From assembly GCF_002999335.1 (NCBI RefSeq), contig NW_020312723.1, positions 1 to 64,000 of the forward strand: a DNA stretch of 64,000 nt, read 5' to 3'. Positions within the stretch are counted from its first letter, which is position 1; each line of letters begins with the position of its first letter. Positions 1 to 10,699 of this stretch are shown one piece after another. Source of the stretch: Cyclospora cayetanensis (taxonomy: Eukaryota; Apicomplexa; Conoidasida; Eucoccidiorida; Eimeriidae). The position numbers were made by a program, and so were the translations under genes. The notes below the pieces were generated by a model, which saw nothing but the letters and a program-made list of their open reading frames with translations, was not told where the DNA came from and ran no database searches.

Positions 1-147
1 GAGACTTGGATGAAGACCATTCTTTGGAGTGTGCTCTGTCGCATACTCTCTCTTTTTCAAGAACTCGCTGTCACTACCACCTCTCCTCTTCCCCTTCTCC
101 TCTCTCTTTCTCTCTCTCTGTGTGTGTGTGTATATATGTATGTGTAT

Positions 148-255
<108 letters not shown>

Positions 256-376
256 TTCGGTGCAGAAAAAATTTCTCTTTGTGGGTGTGTTTTTGCGTCA
301 GTGTCAGTCCGGTGCTTCTTGCTTCTCGCAACACTGGGAGCCGTGGCTCTGCGTGTTTTGTTTTTGCTTGCTGCAG

Positions 377-2460
377 TGGATTGAAGAACTGAAGGAAGTG
401 CAGAACGTGTCGCCTTGTCGCATAAGCCAGTGGGCTTCTGCGCACATGGGTGTTGCAGTGGGCATAGCGTTTGGTGTATCTGCAGTGTTGACGGCAATTG
501 TGTCTTCTTTGGTGTATCACTTTGCCTTTTATCGATTGCGGCGCTTTCGACGGAAGCGAAGCGAGCAGAACACGATGAACAACAACCCCAACACCCCCGG
601 GCATAATCCAGAAAGACTCGACGAATCGGTAGGAGGGGGCACGTGCGCGACTCTTAAGGGACGAGTGAAGGGAAGTGGGGATGCAAGAAGGTTACTTGAT
701 GCATCTCAGTTCATGCCGCCGCTGCGGAGGACGTTCAAGTGACGCCTTTGCAGAAGGTGTGGCTTTGCATATATATACATACATGTATATATGTATGTAT
801 ATGTATATATGTATGTATATGTATGCATGGATGTGTATATATATGTATGGATGTGTATATGTATGTATGGATGTGTATATGTATGTATGGATGTGTATAT
901 GTATGTATGGATGTGTATATGTATGTATGTGTATATGTATGTGTGTATGTATACGTGTATGTACATGTATATACGTGTATTTGTGTGTATATATACATGT
1001 GTATTTATATATAGATATACATATGTATATACATGTGTATGTATGCCATCAGGGCATCCGAGTTGACCCTGTAGATACAGCTGAGGGGTCAGGGGCGAGT
1101 TCAGTCCCTCCGCCAGATATTTTTGCGGCTCCTCAGAATGCATGCATGCAACAGCAGCACCCACGACTTGACTCGGCGTTTTCAGATTCTTCGGGGAGTG
1201 TGCTGTCAGAGAGATGCGATAAAACTGTCAAACAGAGACTCTATCACGCCTGGAAATCCATGCCGTGGTTCAAAGACATTCATGCGGAGGTAAGCGTAGA
1301 CAACACCGCCACGCGTTTGCCTTTTCTACGCACACACATAGGCACACATACATACATATATATATATATACAGACATACACATAGGCATATATATATATA
1401 TACATACACACATACATGCATACATACCAAGTCTCCTGCGAGTTGGACGCAAAGCAAAGTGTTTCAAATGAAGAGCTACACATGGGCTATATGTGGCAAG
1501 CATGAGTGTCAATTTGCCGTTCAAGAGGCATAGAGGAGGCTGCTTCCACGAGCAGTGTTGACGGCCCTCCCTTCCAGCTCCCGCTTCACTAGGCCTTGTC
1601 GATTGCATGTGGATTTATATATAAATATGTATATATATCAATATGTATATATATGTATGTGTGTGTTTTTGTGTGTGTCTGTACATACGTGTTTGATGCA
1701 TGTGTATGTACGTAGGAGTCTATGACGGGTAGGCATGCGTATGCCGTCTATGTGTGTGCGCCGCTGATTTTGCATGCTCAGGGAGCCGAGGAGAACGAGT
1801 TCGTGGAGCGTCTCCAGAATGACGTCGAAACCTTCGATGTGGAGACAGAAATCTTTTTCTCCGCCTGTCAAGTGGCCTCAGCGTGCATGGGGTGTATCGC
1901 GCACAGTGCGAATGACACAGCCAATGCAGTGGGACCATTCGCCGCAATTTTGACGCTCTATCAGCACGGCATAGGTTCATCGGTAACCTGCCCGTGGTAT
2001 ATTTTGCTCTTTGGTGGTCTTGCAATGTCTATGGGCCTTGCACTTCTTGGATACAGAGTCATCAAGACTGTGGGGGTAAAGCTCGTCAAAATCACGCCTG
2101 CACGCGGCTTCTCCATGGAGCTGGGCGCTGCGTGGGTAAGTGTTGGGCATGGCTTCTTCGGAGCAGACTCATCTTCGTGACGTGACACGACGGAGCTAGC
2201 TAACGAGCGGCTAGCCAGCGAGTGGCTAGCTAACGAGCGGCTAGCCAGCGAGTGGCTAGCTCTAGATCTGCACATGGGTTCGAGGGGAGAGGAGAGGAGG
2301 TGTATAAGGATATACGGTGCTCCCTGCTCTTCTTATTGGCTCACTTTCTACTTGCTGCCTTGTGTTTTTGTTTTTGTGTGGAAACGTGTCGTCATTGCTG
2401 GATCATGGCCTCAGGAGGGGCGGGGAACTGTTGATGTGGTGTGCATGGGCTGTATATGCA

Positions 2461-2494
<34 letters not shown>

Positions 2495-3276
2495 TGTGCG
2501 TCGTGTACATGTGTATATTTATATGCATATACGTATTTATGTATGTGAGCGCGCGTTGGGTGTAGGCGTGTACGTAATGTGTATGGATTATGCATATCTG
2601 TGTGTGGATTATGCAAGCAAGCGTAGGGTGCCCCTCAACGAACAGCGTATACATGTGTATGTGTGTAGTGAGTGCGTGTGTCGAAGCTCGGTAATTCTAT
2701 GATGGCTTCTGACGGATGCTTGCGTGTGCTGCTCAGACTGTACTTATTTTCAGTGCTGTAGGCATTCCACTGTCAACGACGCACTGTGCAGTGGGCAGCA
2801 CTGTTGGCGTCGGCTTGTTGGAGCCGCAACAGTCCCCGCTGCCTCTCCGCGAAGGATTGAAAACGTGCCCCCCTCGCTTTCCATGCCTCAACACCGCTTC
2901 TGTCAACTGGAAGCTCTTTGGGGGAATGGTCGCTTCTTGGATAGTGACGATCTTGTTCTCCTGTAAGAAGAGCATATGTTACGGCCCTCTTGTGTCTGTA
3001 AAGAAGCCATGGCACACTCTCACTTCTTATACATGGATCTGCGCTGCTAACCGTCTCTTCTATCTCTACCAATCTATCAATGTCACTCTGTCTCCCTGGC
3101 GCTGTCCTCTTCATAAGAAATAATTGTATCGTGAGGAGCTTTTTGGCGTGCTGCCGTCCGTTGAGTGCATGTCTGTGTGCTGCTGCCTACGGTGTATGTG
3201 TGTGGTCCTTCCTGCAGCGGTAGTTAGCGCATCCCTTTTTTCCTTCGCTGCATACTCTCCGCGTATTTCCATTTGA
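377..3276 (+). CDS. PiT/PHO4-family inorganic phosphate transporter, C-terminal half (5' exons outside window or unresolved)
   Basis: Integral membrane phosphate-cation symporter. Five exons with consistent phases: 377-628, 1053-1289, 1782-2135, 2737-2962, 3218-3276 (375 aa, TGA at 3274-3276). The first exon holds a membrane helix followed by a basic cytoplasmic loop; the second is the central loop with RLYHAWKSMPWF. The third carries the second family signature, HSANDTANAVGPFAAI, and the following helices; the fourth carries IPLSTTHCAVGSTVGVG and VNWKLFGGMVASWIVT; the last adds a short final helix. These motifs and their order fit the second repeat of PiT proteins. The first GANDVAN-type repeat is not visible, so the gene starts to the left. 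Introns are filled with (TC)n and TATG-type repeats. Family certain in my view; the exact edge of the first exon is inferred from phase. Confidence 0.87.
765..1045. repeat. TATG/GTAT-rich degenerate simple repeat
   Basis: About 280 bp built from ATGTATGGATGTGTAT-like units, in the intron between exons 377-628 and 1053-1289 of the phosphate transporter. Similar short tracts lie at 1345-1425, 1615-1710 and 2455-2550 in the next introns of the same gene. Confidence 0.93.
2195..2262. repeat. Two-copy 30-bp tandem repeat
   Basis: A 30-bp unit starting GCTAGCTAACGAGCGG is present twice with a partial third copy. Each unit contains GCTAGC and GCTAGCC-type short palindromes. It lies just after the donor site of exon 1782-2135 of the phosphate transporter. 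Confidence 0.9.
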
Positions 3277-4204
3277 ACTCCTTGTGCGGCGAAGCCTCTC
3301 GTTAAATCGATATGCCATTAAATAACGAAACCAACAGAAAAACGCCTTGGCGTGGGGTGTCTAGGCAAGGGGAGGTGTACCCCTGCCTCCTGGCAGCCCC
3401 CTTTCTCCCGTGATGAAAAGCTAATTCTTCTCTTGCCCGTCGCTCGCGTGCTCTGCAGAAGCAGCAGAACGTCTTCCTGTATGTACATGTACCGGGCAGA
3501 GAAGGCTTGCGTTCTTAAGGTGTGAGGGCAGCTTCGCGCTTGGGGTGTAGGCGTTCGCGTCTCTCCACCATGCCTTGCCAACACGCAGCCTTGGAGGACG
3601 GGGAAAGGGAGAGGGGCAAAGGGGGAAGAAGAGTGGCTTTGGAGACTTAAGGGGGAAAATTTGGCCCTTGAAGGGTTCAAAAAAGATAATTTTAATGGGA
3701 GCGTTCGCAGCAACGGATCTCAACGCGCGTAGAGCAGCCTAGCTGTGAAAATCGCCCCTGCCGTCCACGCACTGCTCTGCCCTTGCTGCGTTGCACAGCT
3801 CCCCGCATGCCTTGCCATCCGCAATGGCGTCCTTAGCTGGGCAGCGTCTGACGCATTTTATTCAATGAATAGGTGGGAGACAAAAACTGCCTCTCGGAGC
3901 AGGTCGAGCAGCTTAGCGCGCAGTTTTTTCTGCTCGAACCTGCCTGCGTCGCAATGTGCACGCTGGCACTTCGACGAGGAGAGAGCTTCCGCATCCGGCA
4001 GCAGCCCTTCCTTGCGCAGCTGCCCAGGATCGCCGCTGTGTGTATATCGTCGACCAGACTGCGTGACGCAAGACGGCGGAGCTTGCGAGGGGTGGGCTCG
4101 TGCGAGTTTCAGAGAGGACGCCTCAGCACTGCTGACGCCGTCTCTCAAGGGGCTTCCACGGCACTCTAGGTTGCCTGGGAGCAGGCAGTCTTCGACACGA
4201 AACA

Positions 4205-7200
4205 CTAATCAAAGACGTTGATGCTGTGGCGCCCAAAAGCAGAGGCTGGCTGCTTGGACAGCACGTACTTCATGTGATACACAGTCAAGGTCTTCTTTCC
4301 ACGCAAGAGGGAGACGTAGCTAGGGCACACGGTGCGAGCTGTTGTAGATGCGCGCGTCAGCATCCCCGTGGCGGGGGCGAGCAACACGCCTTGCTGCAGA
4401 CGTGTAATGTCTAGGAGCAGGGTGCTCGAGGGGATTTCTCGCCAAGGATTTCCTGGCAGGAGAAGGCGACTCGTTTTGCGCTTCAGCCTGGCCTTGCCCA
4501 CGAAGCACATCGAGGGGCCCTGCTGCCTTGGATTGACGTGCATCGAAGATCGCAGAGCCGACAGGGCGTCTCGCACATTCGTCTTGGTGTTGGTGAAGTG
4601 CAACTCGATGAGCTTCCGCTTGCATGTCTTGACCAGCAGTCCAGTGCAGGACGCCGTCACCCACACCGGCAGCACATGCATCTTCTCTGAAACCTCCATC
4701 GGCACGATGTGCTTGAAATTAGACTCGAAGCACGGGTTGGCAGCCTAAAATCGCCGCAGGAAGGAACGCATGCAGGCATGCAGGCAGGCAGGCAGGCAGG
4801 CGGTGCAATGCAACAGAGAACGGGAAAAGAGGGCGATCTCGACAACGCGCGAGGTGCTGCGTGTGGAGGCGCAGCCAGCTGCTCTACAGGCGTAGCGCTG
4901 CAGCTAATATGGTGACTGCCCCCTTATTGTCTCAGCAGACCCCTCTCTCGGCAGTAAAGACGCGTTTGGCTAGGGCAGAGACGGCAGTAGGGCCTTAATA
5001 TTTAAAGCGCGAGTTGGTCAATCTTCTGAAGGGTCTTAGCTTAGCGTGTACTGCTAGGAATCATTAGTTCAGGATGATGAATCGCTGACTTCCGATTTTA
5101 GGATATTTTGCAGAAACAGAACCAAATTCACGGTCGTCTCCTTGCCACTCTCCATCTCCGCCTCCCTGGCTGCCCACCCCAGGGCCCTTAACGGAGTACC
5201 CAAATCAACTATGGGCAGCACATGCACCTTCCCTGCATCGTCCTTCGCGATCGCTGCGAACGAGGGCACTAAAGCCCACGAAGACAAGCTGCACTGCTGC
5301 ATGGAATGGAGCGCTTGTCGCATGAACAAATGCGCAAAGCGGTAAAGCGTTGGGTTGGACCCATTGGGAATCTGCACCTCCTGTATAAAACTCGTCTTGT
5401 AAGGAGACTCAAAGCTGTACGCCACAGGGCCGTCGCTGTACGGCTCAGCTTCATCTGAAACGTGCCTCTCCAACGATGTAGGCTTCAGGATCAGCAGCTG
5501 GAAGCGCAAACATCGCAGTCGTGCAGCCATACACGCGCAGAGCATTCAACGCACACCGTAGCTAGCGGTGTCTTCCGCAATGTACGGAGACTGCATGCAT
5601 GCAGTTTCCGTACATTGCCGCGTGGCCTCAATGGGTCAAAGCGCGTGTGCAGACACCCGAGCACCCCACGTGTACGAAGCCTTGGAGTCTGGCTGACACC
5701 TGGCAGCAAGCGCGCCGCTAGTGACTGTATCTGCACATCTTGCAGTGCATGCGCTGACACTTCCCTGCTTGGGACCATCTCTTTCTTCCACACTATCTCC
5801 CTCACTCTGCCACTATCGCTTCACTTCCCTTCCCCTTTGGACGCTACATGGACTGCTCAATGCAAGCGTCCCCCGATGAGCCTCACCTTGAGAGTCGCTG
5901 GTTGCATATTCTCATAGATCGATGAAGGCATAAAGGTTCCCAGCCGGTTGTTCAGCGTTCTCGTGAAACAGGGCGTTCCCTGCAGCGACCCCATAAAAAT
6001 GCAAAAACGTCGTGCTAAGCAGCTTGATCTAGGGCGAACTATGACTTGCAGAAAGCAAAACTATTCTACCGCATGAAACCTGATGTAGGCTTTTTTTCAG
6101 CAGGCAAGGCTCATGAAGGTTTTCTCGCGGGCATATACGACGCCTGCGATGTACCGTGGACCCGAAGACCATGTCTTCCAGGATGAATCGAATTTCCTTT
6201 AAATCTCGGAGCGGAACGCTGATATCCTGATGGTTCATACTGATGAAGCCCTCATGCGCTTTCTCGTAGAGGGCCTCTATCTTCAAGCGGTGATCGAACC
6301 AGTTGCGCGAGCAGCCGGATGCCGCGGCAGTCGATGCGTTCAGGAGAAACATCCGTCCCAGCTGACCAACCGTTGGATTGTGTCCTTGTGGAACCTCCAG
6401 CGTGTGGACGAATAGGCTCCAGCGTCCGTTCGTTCGCTTCCACAAAGATAACACCTGAAGAGACCGGAGCGCAGCCGCAACCAGCTGTACGTACACCGCA
6501 GCATGGGCAGTGGACACCTGTGCGCGGCTGCCGCACAGACCCCGCGGGCCCACGCAGTCTGAGAGGGCGGCGGCTAAAAACGTTTCTTATAAGGAACGGA
6601 GCGCAAGTGCAAGCTGAATATCGAGATCCAAGCGTTTCTTTCTCCGCTCCCCTACTACGCATGCCGATCCGCAGGGCGAGCGACGAGGAAGCAGTTCAAG
6701 AAGGCGGCAGGGGAGCAGAGTCGCACCTTGATGTGCTTGTGGCCAAAGAGGGAGCCTGGCTGAACAGGTTCTAGATCTTTGAGTGCGAGCATTGCGGCGC
6801 GAATTGCGGGGTCTCTGAGCTCTTTAATGGACTCAAGCGACAGCAGGAAATCCCGCGTGTAGTCGTAAGCCTTGGTCAAGTACGGCTGACGCAGCCTCAG
6901 GGGATCGCCTCCACTCCGCTCCCCTTTGTCCTTATCCGGCGCCGGCGCTGCGCTGGGGTATGGAGAATGCACAAAGTAATGCGGGAGCGGCCTTGCCTGG
7001 AAGGCATGGAGGGGCTGTACGGGCACTGCGTAGAGTGGGGGGGTCCTGAAGGCGTAAGGCTGCTCCGCGCCAGGCGCAGGCACGGCGTAAGGGTCGTAAG
7101 TATATCCAAAGGCAGGCGTCGGCGCATACGGGTTTGGAGGTCTGTTGGGGGAGGCTCTACAGAGTTCGGGGGGCGGCAGGAGCCCGAGGAGCAGAAGCGC

Positions 7201-7266
7201 TAGCGGCAGCAGTCTGAGTACGTGGCGAGGGCTTCTTCGCTCAGGAACAAGCCGAGCCGGCGACAT
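4205..7266 (-). CDS. Secreted protein with signal peptide and repeated [V/I]P-x-G-x-NPT module, function unknown
   Basis: Not recognised. Five exons, all phase 0: 7266-6727, 6454-6155, 5979-5887, 5497-5090, 4744-4205 (626 aa). The ATG at 7266 is chosen because it opens a signal peptide with the core LRLLPLALLLLGLL. Residues 40-130 are Pro/Tyr/Ala-rich; from about 145 the chain is folded-looking (AYDYTRDFLLSLESIKELRD). Exon 2 contains LEVPQGHNPTVGQLGRMFLL and exon 4 VQIPNGSNPTLYRFAHLFM, which look like two copies of one module; exons 4 and 5 share KVHVLPIV and KMHVLPVW. Four junctions have good sites; the donor after 5090 (GAA|GTCAGC) is weak, and without it the protein would stop at 5069. The signal peptide suggests secretory-organelle or surface targeting; that is inference. 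Confidence 0.62.
4771..4803. repeat. (GGCA)n short microsatellite
   Basis: Tetranucleotide GGCA run with imperfect left flank, in the intron upstream of the last exon of the secreted-protein gene. Confidence 0.85.
5577..5618. repeat. 42-bp palindrome, one mismatched pair
   Basis: Two 21-nt arms meet at CATG with no loop; the arms begin GCAATGTACGGA and end TCCGTACATTGC, with one mismatched pair. It sits in the intron between exons 5979-5887 and 5497-5090 and could form a cruciform in DNA or a hairpin in the pre-mRNA. Confidence 0.9.
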
Positions 7267-7572
7267 GGCCGCTCTCCACTCTTCTGTACGGCCTACCCTC
7301 GCGAGAGCTGCGGGAGGGGGAGCGGCAGGCTGCAGTGACTCCCCGCATTCACCTGTGCGCCAAGTTTCACCGGCGCGAGAACCCCGAGGAGGGCTCGCGG
7401 AAGTGCGCCAGCCATGCATTGCGCTACGGAGACCTTCCGCGCCTCTCTGCGAAACTGCGAGACATAAGGTTGAGGCTTGGGGGAAATGACGGGGGCGCAA
7501 TGGACAGTGCAGCGAGGAACACCCAGATGGTGTTCTCCGACAGACTCTAAAAAGAAACGGGCGTAAGCAGCT

Positions 7573-7777
7573 TTATAATGCGTGCGCTGTGGCTGCAGTC
7601 GCACCAAGAAGAGCGCAGCTATTTGAGGCCCCTGCAACCGCACCAGCCAGACCCTGGCCCACGGGTGCCGCCGGCAAGACTTTCATCCCCTTGTCTAGCT
7701 CTGTCTCGAAAGACGCCTGAATGACTCTGACGCCCAGCTGTTTCCTCAATGCTGCGCGGTCGACGCTGTACTGCGCA
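7573..7777 (-). CDS. Possible C-terminal exon of an unrecognised gene
   Basis: After an acceptor-like site (CTCCCACCAG) at about 7778 the minus frame reads LAQYSVDRAALRKQLGVRV and continues through an Ala/Gly-rich end to a stop at 7573. Composition looks coding, but I found no convincing upstream exon or start between 7800 and 8300. It could be an unrelated short gene or chance. Confidence 0.28.
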
Positions 7778-7779
7778 AG

Positions 7780-9750
7780 CTGGTGGGAGAAAACGGCGCA
7801 ACAGACGGCGTCCGTCGGCAGTGGTTGGCCTCGGGCGGCTGAGACTGCGTGAAGCCTTCGAGATCGCAGAGGCACCAAAAGGGCGCACTTGCAAAAAACC
7901 ATATACAAACACCACGGTTACTCCGTAAATAAACATAGCGGGTTGTCTTTGACGCTCGAAGTGACCCCTATCCGAGTGCATGTTATGCGAACACCCCGTC
8001 GCTTGCGCGCGGCTTGGCGGCACGGCTTCGAGAGCGGCGATGCAGCCGACATAAAATATCTCCCTACGATCCTTGAAGTATCTTGCAATTTTGTAGATCC
8101 CGTCATGAGAAAATCATTTGCATGCAGCTACTGGCCGATACACAGCTTGGCTGCACCCGGTGTACAGACAAGCATACTTGCATTTGGGCTCCTTTGAAGC
8201 AGTGCAAGGCACGCGCCAAACGCCATTGACCAAAAGGAATATCAAGACTCAGCAACGCCTCTACTTTAGAGAATGATGATCAGACTTGTCCTCTTGAGGG
8301 CTGACAGAGTCAGGTTACGTGTTTTACTGGTTTTTGCATCGTTTTCGAAGACTGCGCAGGCGGCCAATGCTCTTCGCGCCCTGCGTCGCAGCAGAAGGGC
8401 CTGATCCGTATCAAAAAGATAAGCTCAAAATAATCATACAGTAACAGGGAGGAGGCCGCCAATTGTGGAAGCAAGGGTAGAAAGAGATGCGGATGGTGAA
8501 AGACAAACCCATATGTAGAACGGTGCTCATAGAGGCTATGTAAGATGAGAGGGCTATAGGGACAAATTGCGTGTTGTCTGTTCGGGCAGCCTATGTGTAA
8601 AACAAAAGAACAACTACTTCTATGACAAAGCGAGCAGCGAAGAACGGGCGCCTTTGCAGAATGGGCATGCTTCCTACCCATCCAAAGCCACAATGCACTG
8701 CCCCAGCGGATCCAGAATGCTGATGACACTCAAAAAAGGTTGTACCTTGGACTTGCAGCTGACTAGATCACAGCGCATATCTCTCTCCTCTGTCTTTCCA
8801 TACACATCCATTCAAGCCAGACAAATTGGAAAAGAAAAGACGTAGCATAGTGATTCTTTCACCTGGGGAGAACAAGGTACTCCTGTTGCCCCATGAAATA
8901 CAAAGCAGTTCCCCGTTTCTCCGCGTGGGCAGGTAGCTATTCAACCCATAGTGTGCCAGGCGTGCGTCGTAGAGAACTCTACACGCGTGAACCCGCCGCT
9001 CCCCACAAAAACCATCGAAGCAACACTTACTCCCCGCAGTGCCAACTCGCTAAGCGGTGCTCTACGCTCTCTGTAGAGCGCACTGCATTGTCTGCTAGCT
9101 GAGGGTTGCATGCCGACTTTCTCGGCAGCCACGAAATCTATTCGCGCGGCTGCTCCTGATACGCCCCTAATATCGTCTGAAGTCTAGGGTGTCTGGGCTC
9201 TCCAAGCGCCCGAAATATGGTTCATATATTCGTTTATGTACTCACTAACTGGTGAGGCTGCTCCTAAAAGAAAGCAGGAGCCAGACCACACTGAAACGGC
9301 AGCAGCTTCCTTTGGCCCTGCCAAGTTACACGCTCGCGCTGCCACGTGCCGATTCTGAGTCTGTGTTCCCTCTTTTGGGCGAACAATCGCAGCAGAAGTC
9401 ATTGCCCCCGCAGCCCTTCTAGATATGAGGCAATGGTGCTTCAGAGTATGCGCATATATCTGTGTACGTACACCTGGTAGGAGGACCTAGAGGCCCGCTG
9501 AGTGGCCTCTTCTCCGCCGACGCCCCCTCAAACTGCCCACTCTCTTCTCTCTCTTGAACCCTCGTGCACACGAAAGAACACTGCGAGACCAGTGCAACCG
9601 CAGAAAACGGTTGAAAGGCCAAGCGAGCTGTCGTCGGTAAGAGCCAAGAACGCCCTGTATAACGTGCCCTCCAGAAGGTTCCCCATCTCCGCTTTGCAGC
9701 CGATCTGCCAGCCCCAAAACGTCCAAGTTTCCATCCCTTCATCGCAACGC
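7780..9750. other. Intergenic stretch, nothing recognisable
   Basis: Only short, overlapping frames with unlikely composition on both strands; no motif, long repeat or RNA gene recognised. It separates two minus-strand genes and should include the promoter of the 4.2-7.3 kb gene and the 3' end of the 9.7 kb gene. Confidence 0.5.
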
Positions 9751-9751
9751 C

Positions 9752-10687
9752 TTACATTTCATCCCTGGGCAAATCGTCCATCTCTCTCTGCTTATCAGGG
9801 GGGAAGGGAAGGAGTGCCAGATACTCGGAGGCTAAGAAGCCGTTCTGCACGCTGGGGAACGCGGCTCTCCTTGCCTGGTGAGTCTTCTCTCGAATGTTTT
9901 CTAAAGCATCCTCGAAGTCTTTCACTGCTTGCCTCTGCCGAGGGTCCTCCATAAGCAGCGTCAAGTCCGCCTGCCTGTCTGGGAACTGCATGTACCGGAG
10001 CTGCGCTAGGAGATATCCTGCACGAAACAACTGCTGCTGAGCCTCGTAGACCTCGATCAGGGCGTCAAAGAAGGATGAAACGTCTCTTAGCCGCTTTTCA
10101 GTGGTTGCTGCCTGATCCCACTTGTCTCGCATGTCCTTCGCACCCAATTTCAAGTATCCAACCAACAGCTCGTTCGCGAGAGTCCACTGAGCGGCTAGCT
10201 GCGGCAGCTTTGCAGCCTCCTCCTTATAGGCCTCTCTGCCTAGCTTCGGATCCCCTAGCTTCACCTTGACGCTAAAGAAGTCGTTGTATCTCTCCAGGAG
10301 TTGCCCCAGCAGATACGCAAAGCGATTCATGTACTGCTGTGTGTCCCGCTGCTCCTCGTCGATGCTACTAAAAGTATTCAACAGGTCTTGCATGGCTTCC
10401 AGACACCCCGGCGGATAAATCTGCTTCTTCTGAGCATCCTTCGACGGGGAATACAACGAACGCAGTTCCAGCTTCAGGTCCGACTCCGGCATGCCCTGAA
10501 TTTCGGCGACCTGCACCTCTAAAGAACCGGGGTTCAAGTTAGCACGCTGTTCAAGAGTGCCTCCCCCATAGAGCTCAGCGTCGTTCAAAGTTTCCTCTTG
10601 GAGGCCATCAGAAGCAAGGGAGCCGTAGGGTGACGCTGCAACAGCTGCTGCGAAGAGGGCAGCCAAACCTTGGGAAGCGCGAACCAT
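9752..10687 (-). CDS. Secreted helical protein, function unknown
   Basis: Single-exon ORF of 311 aa. The ATG at 10687 is the first true ATG and starts a plausible signal peptide (hydrophobic core GLAALFAAAVAA, small residues before ASD). The rest is soluble and helix-rich, with charged and leucine heptad-like stretches (LEAMQDLLNTFSSIDEEQRD, LRDVSSFFDALIEVYEAQQQ) and no membrane segment or low-complexity run, unusual for this window. No enzyme motif is visible. It may be an apicomplexan secretory-organelle protein, but that rests only on the signal peptide and lineage. Coding quality is high; identity unknown. Confidence 0.72.
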   Translation of the reverse strand: MVRASQGLAALFAAAVAASPYGSLASDGLQEETLNDAELYGGGTLEQRANLNPGSLEVQVAEIQGMPESDLKLELRSLYSPSKDAQKKQIYPPGCLEAMQDLLNTFSSIDEEQRDTQQYMNRFAYLLGQLLERYNDFFSVKVKLGDPKLGREAYKEEAAKLPQLAAQWTLANELLVGYLKLGAKDMRDKWDQAATTEKRLRDVSSFFDALIEVYEAQQQLFRAGYLLAQLRYMQFPDRQADLTLLMEDPRQRQAVKDFEDALENIREKTHQARRAAFPSVQNGFLASEYLALLPFPPDKQREMDDLPRDEM

Positions 10688-10699
10688 CTTAGGCGGCCA

